Shown here piece by piece: positions 15,381-20,363 of a stretch of DNA of 20,363 nt. The notes below the pieces were generated by a model that had not been told where the DNA came from, made no database searches, and worked only from the letters and a program-made list of their open reading frames with translations. The translations under genes and the position numbers were made by a program. Where the stretch lies: assembly GCA_050486105.1 (NCBI GenBank), contig JBJHCR010000086.1, positions 1 to 20,363 of the forward strand, written 5' to 3'. This DNA is from JAEXNA01 sp050486105 (GTDB lineage Bacteria; Vulcanimicrobiota; Xenobia; Xenobiales; JADMJV01). Every line of letters begins with the position of its first letter. Position 1 is the stretch's first letter.

Positions 15381-15452
15381 AGACCCTCCCAAGCCAGGTA
15401 GGTGCCAGGGAACTTGAGCAGAACGGTTTCCTCTACAGGGCAAGCGGGGTCT
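15381..15452 (+). promoter_or_regulatory. Possible structured leader before aroF
   Basis: AGACCC (15381-15386) is complementary to GGGTCT (15447-15452). Inside this, AGGGAAC (15407-15413) can pair with GTTTCCT (15426-15432) with one G-U pair. The outer pairing closes 15 bp before the aroF start, near its ribosome site. No terminator T-run or known riboswitch or T-box motif was recognised, so this may be chance. Confidence 0.25.
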
Positions 15453-15467
15453 GAAAGGTTCGATAGT

Positions 15468-16487
15468 ATGTTGATAGCGGTCATGGACAGGTCGGCTTCG
15501 GTCAAAGATATTGGAGCGGTCTTGAGGTGTATCGAAGAGAAGGGTCTCAAGCCCTATCTTTCTCGTAGTGACGGGCAGATTCAAGTGGGCTGTCTCGGAG
15601 CTCCTGGCGAGGACGAACTCAAGGGAGAGTTGGAAATGCTGCCGGCGGTAACAGCTGCCTTTGTCTCGGCCAGCCCGTTCAAGCTAGCCAGTCGAGAATT
15701 TCGACCAGAGTCGAGCACCTTCCGTGTCGGCTCCACCCTGGTGGGAGGGGAGCGCCTAACCATGATGGCCGGTCCCTGTGCGGTGGAGAGCGCCGAGCAG
15801 TTGAATCAGGTGGGGCAACTGCTCAAGGGTCTAGGAGTTTCCATTTTGCGCGGTGGAGCCTTCAAACCTCGCACCTCACCCTACGACTTTCAGGGTCTGG
15901 GAGAGGAGGGCTTGAAGCTCCTGGCCCAAGCTCGAGCGCGTTACGGCTTGCGAATTGTGACCGAGTGCATCAGCCCCTCGGAAGTGGAGTTGGTGGCCCA
16001 GTACGCCGATATGATCCAAATCGGTGCCCGCAACATGCAAAATTTCGCCCTCCTTCAGGAAGTGGGCCGAGCCCGGGTTCCGGTGCTCTTGAAGCGCGGC
16101 ATGATGAGTTCCCTTAAAGAGTTCTTGCTCTCGGCCGAGTACATTCTTTCCCAGGGGAACGAGCAGGTGGCCCTGTGCGAGCGGGGCATTCGGACCTTTG
16201 AAACCATGACCCGAAACACTCTGGACATCGCTGCGGTTCCGGTGCTCAAGAGACTCAGTCACCTGCCGGTGATCATCGACCCCTCCCACGCAGCAGGCGA
16301 TCGCGAACTGGTCCCGGCTCTGTGTTTGGCGGCGGTGGCGGCAGGGGCCGACGGCCTGATCGTGGAGATCCATCCCCAGCCCGATCAGGCGGTCTCCGAC
16401 GGCCCCCAGTCCTTAACGCTGGAGGCTTTCGAGTCTCTGATGAAGACCCTGGGCCCGGTGGCTCAGAGCGTGGGTCGAAGCCTGTAG
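15468..16487 (+). CDS. aroF: 3-deoxy-7-phosphoheptulonate (DAHP) synthase, type I-beta with ferredoxin-like regulatory domain
   Basis: First step of the shikimate pathway: condenses PEP and erythrose-4-phosphate. The 339 residues comprise an N-terminal ferredoxin-like domain (1-72, MLIAVMDRSASVKDIGAVLR) joined by FKLASREFRPE to the barrel. This is the arrangement of the Thermotoga enzyme, where that domain mediates feedback inhibition by Tyr/Phe. Barrel motifs: MAGPCAVES with metal-ligand Cys104, ILRGGAFKPRTSPY, GARNMQNF, LLKRGMMSS, DPSHAAG, GLIVEIHP and VSDGPQSL. The ATG at 15468 starts the conserved domain and has an AAAGG upstream; the open frame extends to 15402 but without conserved sequence. 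It stands alone, not in an operon with trpFBA, yet supplies chorismate for it. Confidence 0.95.
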   Translation: MLIAVMDRSASVKDIGAVLRCIEEKGLKPYLSRSDGQIQVGCLGAPGEDELKGELEMLPAVTAAFVSASPFKLASREFRPESSTFRVGSTLVGGERLTMMAGPCAVESAEQLNQVGQLLKGLGVSILRGGAFKPRTSPYDFQGLGEEGLKLLAQARARYGLRIVTECISPSEVELVAQYADMIQIGARNMQNFALLQEVGRARVPVLLKRGMMSSLKEFLLSAEYILSQGNEQVALCERGIRTFETMTRNTLDIAAVPVLKRLSHLPVIIDPSHAAGDRELVPALCLAAVAAGADGLIVEIHPQPDQAVSDGPQSLTLEAFESLMKTLGPVAQSVGRSL

Positions 16488-16527
16488 CCGGCTTAAGGAA
16501 CTCACGCTTCGAGGAGAGCCTCCAGAC

Positions 16528-16561
16528 TTGTATTTGTCTCATTGTGGTCGTAAAATATGAC
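16528..16561 (+). promoter_or_regulatory. Promoter and candidate autoregulatory operator of the toxin-antitoxin pair
   Basis: TTGTAT (16528-16533) and TAAAAT (16551-16556, five of six -10 matches) are separated by 17 bp. The -10 sits inside an imperfect palindrome, GTCGTAAAATATGAC (16547-16561), which reads almost the same on the other strand. Antitoxins of this type usually bind such sites to repress their own operon, so an operator role is a fair inference. A second small inverted repeat, AGAC/GTCT, overlaps the -35. Confidence 0.5.
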
Positions 16562-16580
16562 TACATCGAAAGGAGGCACC

Positions 16581-16802
16581 ATGGAGTCTATCGGGGCGGC
16601 GAGATTTAAGGAGCAGTGCTTATTTTTGCTTGATAATGTCGGACCAGACGGTTTGATTATTACCAAGCACGGAAAGCCTGTCGCCAAGCTCATCCCGTAT
16701 CCCGAGAGCACGAAAACTCTTCTTGGCTCTTTGAGTGATAAACTGAGCATTCATGGGGACATCCTTTCTACCGGGGAGCCCTGGGACTTCTTTGATGATT
16801 AA
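16581..16802 (+). CDS. Phd/YefM-family antitoxin
   Basis: A 73-residue protein with the Phd/YefM fold signature near the N-terminus: ESIGAARFKEQCLFLLDNV, then GLIITKHGKPVAKLIP, which forms the DNA-binding and dimer part. The acidic C-terminus (GEPWDFFDD) would wrap and block the toxin. The start is fixed by AAAGGAGG six bases upstream of the ATG at 16581; an earlier ATG at 16557 overlaps the promoter and lacks a site. Its stop overlaps the toxin gene by 8 bp, the usual coupled layout. Likely represses its own promoter. Confidence 0.93.
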   Translation: MESIGAARFKEQCLFLLDNVGPDGLIITKHGKPVAKLIPYPESTKTLLGSLSDKLSIHGDILSTGEPWDFFDD

Positions 16803-17157
16803 TCTCGATACTCATATCCTTCTGTATGCGATGAGTAGCGGTCTCACCGAAACAGAGCGTGAAGTTTTGACGCTCAGCCCGTGGGGGGTGTCGGCTATCG
16901 TCTTGTGGGAGGTGTCGAAGCTTGCTCAATTGGGTCGAATTTCTCTCGACTTAGACGATCATAGCGTACGACGCGCATTTTCCCGGTTGATTGTGTGGCC
17001 CATAACCTGGGAGGTGGCCAAATGGTCTACCTGCTTGGACTTTAAGAGCGACCCGGCAGACGAATTGATTGCCGCCACGAGCATCGTTCATCAGGTTCCC
17101 TTGTTGACCCGTGACGCGAGGATCAGGTGCTCCCAAATCGTTCCTTTCGCCTGTTAG
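16795..17157 (+). CDS. vapC: PIN-domain toxin, VapC type
   Basis: A 120-residue PIN-domain ribonuclease. The acidic residues for the metal site are Asp5 (NLDTHILLYA), Glu39 (IVLWEVSKLA), Asp89 (DPADELIAATS) and Asp107 (LLTRDARI). VapC toxins cleave tRNA or rRNA and stop translation when the antitoxin is lost (family knowledge); the target here is unknown. The ATG at 16795 lies within the antitoxin end. The partner is of Phd/YefM rather than AbrB-like VapB type, a common combination. The stop overlaps the stop of the convergent GAF gene by 3 bp. Confidence 0.93.
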   Translation: MINLDTHILLYAMSSGLTETEREVLTLSPWGVSAIVLWEVSKLAQLGRISLDLDDHSVRRAFSRLIVWPITWEVAKWSTCLDFKSDPADELIAATSIVHQVPLLTRDARIRCSQIVPFAC

Positions 17158-19481
17158 AGGTTTTCATCGCGTCGGACCGTCACTCTTAGCGCCCGGAGTC
17201 CATAGACTCCTTGGAGGTCTTCGAGGTCCAAGGTCTCTACTCCGGGCTCCAGGAAGCCGAGTTGGTGCAGATAGTCAAAGAAGAGGCGGTACTCCTGAGC
17301 TTCGGCGATTTGGGTGTAGACCAAAGCAATTTTGCCCGGCTGGGTCAAACGCTCTTCGGTGCCTTTGATATGGGCCTTGTCGATGCGCTTTTTGATGATC
17401 TCATAGCTGGTGTTGTAGGCCCCGTCGACATTGAACTTTTTTTCTTCTTGGGAGTAGCGAAGGCCCACCGGGTCGGACTGAGCCAGGATCAGGTGGGCCA
17501 CCTCTAGGGGTTGAGGGGTTCGGGTCTCCAGTTCAAAGCACAGTTGGGCCATGCGACAGACGGTCTTGAGTTGCCACAAGCGCAATTCATTGAGGTACAA
17601 GGACGAAAAGTCGTTGCGCTCGGTGAGGGAGTCGCCGACGTAGATACTGTGCTCCACCCCGTCGGTGCGATACATTTCGAAGATATGCGGAAAGGTTTGC
17701 TGGGCCAAGCTCTGTTGCTCGGTCAAGAGGTCGGTGAGGCGACGGGTCAGAAAATCCACTGAGGCGTCGTAGGAGCGACGAGCCGAAGACAAGCTGCCTG
17801 AGTCCGCGCAAACCGCATTGCGATAGCCCTCAACACTGTCGTGGACATCGGTATCAAAACTTTCAATGCTTTTGAAGATGGGCTCGATTTCTTGAAGCAA
17901 GAGGCGGGAGATTCTGCTCTCATCACCCGAGCGGACCCCGTGTTCAAGTTCGCCTACCATTTTTTCTAGTCGAAAGATAAGTGAATTGAGATACTCGCTG
18001 TCCCTTCTGCTGGTGGCTAGAGCTAGAACCGACTTTGCCGCTTCGATCTGGGAGATCAGGTCCTGGCGAATAGCCCGATTTCGGATGTTGGACGACGATC
18101 TAATGTCCGAACTCGAGTACAAGGAGTAGGCCTCGGGAAAGACCACGTCACCGAGTTCATGGTCGCGGATATAACGCAGAGCAGCGGCTCGGAACTTCCA
18201 TTCCACACTGGGGTGGATGGCGGTGAATTTCTCTTTCATGACCGCTTGAACTTCAGCTCGCATGGAGGCCAGCGTGCGCCCTAGAGCAAGGGTGAACAGT
18301 TCGGTGACCCCCTTCAGTCGCAGAAAATCGAGGGTCGAGAATTGACCCGCTTTGCCGACGGTCAGGCACAAAGCCCCGAGCAGAGAGTTCTGGTCGCGAA
18401 GAGGCACCATCAGGAAGCTTCGGGCCCCTTGCTCCTTTAGTCGTTCGAGCTGTGGGCTTCTCACTTCAAACTGCTGTAAGTCGGCGAAGAGAAGCTCTGT
18501 CCCCTCGAAAAGTTCGCTGCGGCAGTTCTCGCATTCCAATTGGCCGAAAGGAGTTTCGTCGGTGTGGTGTCGAGAACCGCTGTTGCCATCGATGCAGAAG
18601 GCCGACTCTTGCTCGAGGCCGATCACCGTCACTCGGAGCTCTGGAAGTTTCAGTAGGGCTTGCATGAGCGCTTCGATGGTCCCAAAGGATTGGGAGTCCC
18701 CCAGAGGCTCTCGTTTTACCAAAACCTCTTTGAGTTTGGAGCGGGTGTGTTCTTCGGTGACCTCGGTGGCCTCGTAAACAACAAGTCCATAAAACTCGAA
18801 TCGCTCCGCCGGTATCAACTCCCGCAAGGCCTGCAAAGGAGCCGAGCCTGGGTCTAAGGCAAGGACAGCTTCTCTATCTAGGCCTGGCAATTTCCCCAGG
18901 GGTCGGACCCTCAGTAGGTCAAATTGGGCTCGAAGCTGATAGATTCGCAGGAGTCCGGTCTGAGAATCGGTGTTTTGAATAAGTACGGACTTTTCGAAGG
19001 GCAAAACGATTTGATAACAGTGCCGTAAAACCGAGAGGTAGTTGAACAAATTGCGAAGATTTTCCCTGGCCATTCCATCGAGCATCAAGCGACCGCGAAG
19101 CTCTCCACTTTCGTCGATCAACTCACGTCGAAACCTCGGAGTGGCCTGAAAGAAATCAAAGGTGACCGGAGGTGCCACCGCAGCACAAGCAAGATTCTTG
19201 AGAGCGGCGGGAAGAACAGCCGAGAGTAGGACCTTGAGTAGTTCCTGATGACTTTCCAGGTGGGAAAAATCAGTGAGTGGGCCGCGAAGTTCCGGAAATC
19301 GACCTACTTGTTGGTTTAATTCGACGGCCAGGCTCTGCAGCCCGTTCCGATTGGTCTTCTCTTCTTCTAGCCAAAAATCCAACAGGAAGTCGAGGGACAA
19401 AACCGTCTTGAAGTCCGAGGGGGCCGACACCTTGGCTGACGAGGTTTGCAGATCGAGCAAGACCGGTTCCTTGAGGCTCAC
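17154..19481 (-). CDS. Large GAF-domain protein, unknown signalling role
   Basis: A 775-residue cytoplasmic protein. In order: a helical N-terminal region (1-260), a GAF-like domain (about 265-405, ending RSFLMVPLRDQNSLLGALCLTV), a conserved-looking block IHPSVEWKF...YSLYSSSDIRSSSNIRNRAI (about 422-471), a helical region (475-590) and a C-terminal block with FEMYRTDGVEHSIYVG and EIIKKRIDKAHIKGTEERLT (about 600-722). No kinase, cyclase or DNA-binding motif was seen. From memory this order matches large GAF proteins common in Bacteroidetes, whose function is unknown. The start is GTG at 19481, which follows the TAA of the upstream repeat protein directly and in the same frame; no ribosome site is visible, so coupled re-initiation or read-through is likely. 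Confidence 0.82.
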   Translation of the reverse strand: MSLKEPVLLDLQTSSAKVSAPSDFKTVLSLDFLLDFWLEEEKTNRNGLQSLAVELNQQVGRFPELRGPLTDFSHLESHQELLKVLLSAVLPAALKNLACAAVAPPVTFDFFQATPRFRRELIDESGELRGRLMLDGMARENLRNLFNYLSVLRHCYQIVLPFEKSVLIQNTDSQTGLLRIYQLRAQFDLLRVRPLGKLPGLDREAVLALDPGSAPLQALRELIPAERFEFYGLVVYEATEVTEEHTRSKLKEVLVKREPLGDSQSFGTIEALMQALLKLPELRVTVIGLEQESAFCIDGNSGSRHHTDETPFGQLECENCRSELFEGTELLFADLQQFEVRSPQLERLKEQGARSFLMVPLRDQNSLLGALCLTVGKAGQFSTLDFLRLKGVTELFTLALGRTLASMRAEVQAVMKEKFTAIHPSVEWKFRAAALRYIRDHELGDVVFPEAYSLYSSSDIRSSSNIRNRAIRQDLISQIEAAKSVLALATSRRDSEYLNSLIFRLEKMVGELEHGVRSGDESRISRLLLQEIEPIFKSIESFDTDVHDSVEGYRNAVCADSGSLSSARRSYDASVDFLTRRLTDLLTEQQSLAQQTFPHIFEMYRTDGVEHSIYVGDSLTERNDFSSLYLNELRLWQLKTVCRMAQLCFELETRTPQPLEVAHLILAQSDPVGLRYSQEEKKFNVDGAYNTSYEIIKKRIDKAHIKGTEERLTQPGKIALVYTQIAEAQEYRLFFDYLHQLGFLEPGVETLDLEDLQGVYGLRALRVTVRRDENL

Positions 19482-20363
19482 TTAGCGGAGTCCAAAAAAC
19501 TGGGAAAAGGCGGCCTTGGCCCGGGTGGCCATGCGGCTGATGGCGTCAGTCTCGAAGAAGCTATCCCAACCTTCCAGGGTGAAGAGGTTGGGAGTCTCAG
19601 GATTTTCCGAGCGCTGGAAGACGCCTTGATGCTGAGTCATCTGTCCGTGGCTGTCGGGCGTTTGGAAAACGACTTCCTGCCCGTGAAGCTTCTCAGGAGT
19701 GAAGTCCTCGCGGTTGTCGGGTTTACGTACGTTCCAACCGGCCTTTTCATAGGTTTTTTCAAAACGGTCGTTGAGAGCTATCTCTTTGATGTCGTTGTTG
19801 TTGAATTCTCCGTCTTGACCCTCGAGCTTGAAGAGGGCAGAGCCCCAATCTTCTGAGGCTACGAGAATTCCCCGATGGTCTACCATTTCTCCGGTTTGAG
19901 GGTCTGGAGTGCGGAAGGCCACCTCTTTTCCGTTCATGGTATCAGGAGCAAATTCGTTGGCATTCCTCTCTCCTTTGACGGTCCAACCTTCCTTGGTGAA
20001 CTTCTTGTCGAAGCTGTCGTTGACGGCGAATTCGTCGATATAGTTGTTGTTGAATTCGCCTTCCTGACCTTTGAGAGTGAACAGCGACGACCCCCGATCA
20101 CTAGGTGGTTCCAGCACGCCTCGGCGTTCAACAATGTCACCGGTTTGGGGGTCTTTATCGCGAAAGGCGACTTCTTTACCATCCAAGTCGGCCGGGGCAA
20201 AATTGACTCCTTTGTCCCGGTCCTTCACCGTCCAGCCCTGCTGCTCGAACTTCTTATTGAAGCTGTCGTTGACGGCGAATTCGTCGATATAGTTGTTGTT
20301 GAATTCGCCTTCCTGACCTTTGAGAGTGAACAGCGACGACCCCCGATCACTAGGTGGTTCCAG
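19482..20363 (-). CDS. Tandem-repeat protein of 83-residue units (5' end outside the window)
   Basis: At least 293 residues, open to the window edge with no start visible; the internal GTG at 20228 is not the real start because the repeats continue above it. It consists of 83-residue units with the pattern GWTVK, FAP, GKEVAFR, DPQTG, RGxL, SLFTLKGQEGEFNNN and FAVND. There is one partial unit at the edge, two full units (83 residues each) and a diverged last unit with a tail ending FSQFFGLR. The alternation suggests small beta-rich domains. No membrane segment is seen. The stop TAA touches the GTG of the GAF gene in the same frame. Function unknown; a scaffold, surface or binding protein is possible. 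Confidence 0.8.
   Translation of the reverse strand: MEPPSDRGSSLFTLKGQEGEFNNNYIDEFAVNDSFNKKFEQQGWTVKDRDKGVNFAPADLDGKEVAFRDKDPQTGDIVERRGVLEPPSDRGSSLFTLKGQEGEFNNNYIDEFAVNDSFDKKFTKEGWTVKGERNANEFAPDTMNGKEVAFRTPDPQTGEMVDHRGILVASEDWGSALFKLEGQDGEFNNNDIKEIALNDRFEKTYEKAGWNVRKPDNREDFTPEKLHGQEVVFQTPDSHGQMTQHQGVFQRSENPETPNLFTLEGWDSFFETDAISRMATRAKAAFSQFFGLR
20010..20114. repeat. 105-bp direct repeat, copy A
   Basis: Identical base for base to 20259-20363, with a period of 249 bp, equal to one 83-codon protein repeat unit. The identity begins at GAAGCTGTCG and runs to the window edge, so the true length is unknown. Confidence 0.97.
20259..20363. repeat. 105-bp direct repeat, copy B (may continue past the window)
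   Basis: Second copy of the repeat at 20010-20114 without a mismatch. The base identity, while other units of the same protein differ widely, points to a recent duplication or gene conversion of this part of the gene. Confidence 0.97.

Noticed and set aside
15353..15467. T-box or known riboswitch before aroF
   Set aside because: No T-box sequence, specifier loop or terminator with T-run; only short complementary segments are seen.

Overview
The window is about 20.4 kb of bacterial chromosome, moderately GC-rich (about 57-58% by impression, not computed) and densely coded on both strands. No rRNA, tRNA, integrase or transposase is recognised. I cannot assign a phylum. The mix (split trp operon, SusB-like GH97 enzyme, a large GAF protein of a type I associate with Bacteroidetes, type I-C-like CRISPR repeats, several TTG/GTG/ATT-like starts) suggests a free-living Gram-negative-type bacterium from a less-studied lineage.

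Layout. (1) 1-650: CRISPR array with nine full 37-bp repeats plus a partial one at the window edge, and nine spacers. It is read left to right, so its leader and any cas genes would lie left of the window. (2) 732-2595, minus strand: a two-gene module, an ABC/AAA-type ATPase and a TOPRIM-like partner, resembling anti-phage ATPase-nuclease pairs. The partner has no ordinary start codon and the junction carries a run of seven G. (3) 2596-3485: a gene-poor, degraded-looking stretch with a 61-bp imperfect palindrome. (4) 3486-7711, plus strand: a tight operon of a small membrane protein, trpF, trpB, trpA and an E1-like adenylyltransferase fused to rhodanese. (5) 11405-7682, minus strand: MFS transporter, glutamine synthetase-like ligase and amidohydrolase. 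The last two are the halves of the eukaryotic FluG/NodGS fusion as separate neighbouring genes. (6) 11534-15352: a divergent alpha-glucan pair, a GH13 amylase without signal peptide and an exported GH97 alpha-glucosidase. (7) 15468-16487: aroF, a feedback-type DAHP synthase behind a possibly structured leader. (8) 16528-17157: a Phd/VapC toxin-antitoxin pair with a readable promoter and candidate operator. (9) 20363-17154, minus strand: an 83-residue tandem-repeat protein (truncated by the window edge), separated by one in-frame stop codon from a 775-aa GAF-domain protein.

Working together: aroF feeds the shikimate pathway and trpFBA performs the last steps of tryptophan synthesis, but trpE/G/D/C are not here, so the pathway is dispersed. 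The GH13/GH97 pair would degrade alpha-glucans. CRISPR and the ATPase-TOPRIM pair form a small defence cluster; the toxin-antitoxin pair lies about 14 kb away. The most unusual points are the ATPase/TOPRIM junction, the twin spacers that share one edge but differ by one base at the other, the split FluG-like pair, and the in-frame stop between the repeat protein and the GAF protein.
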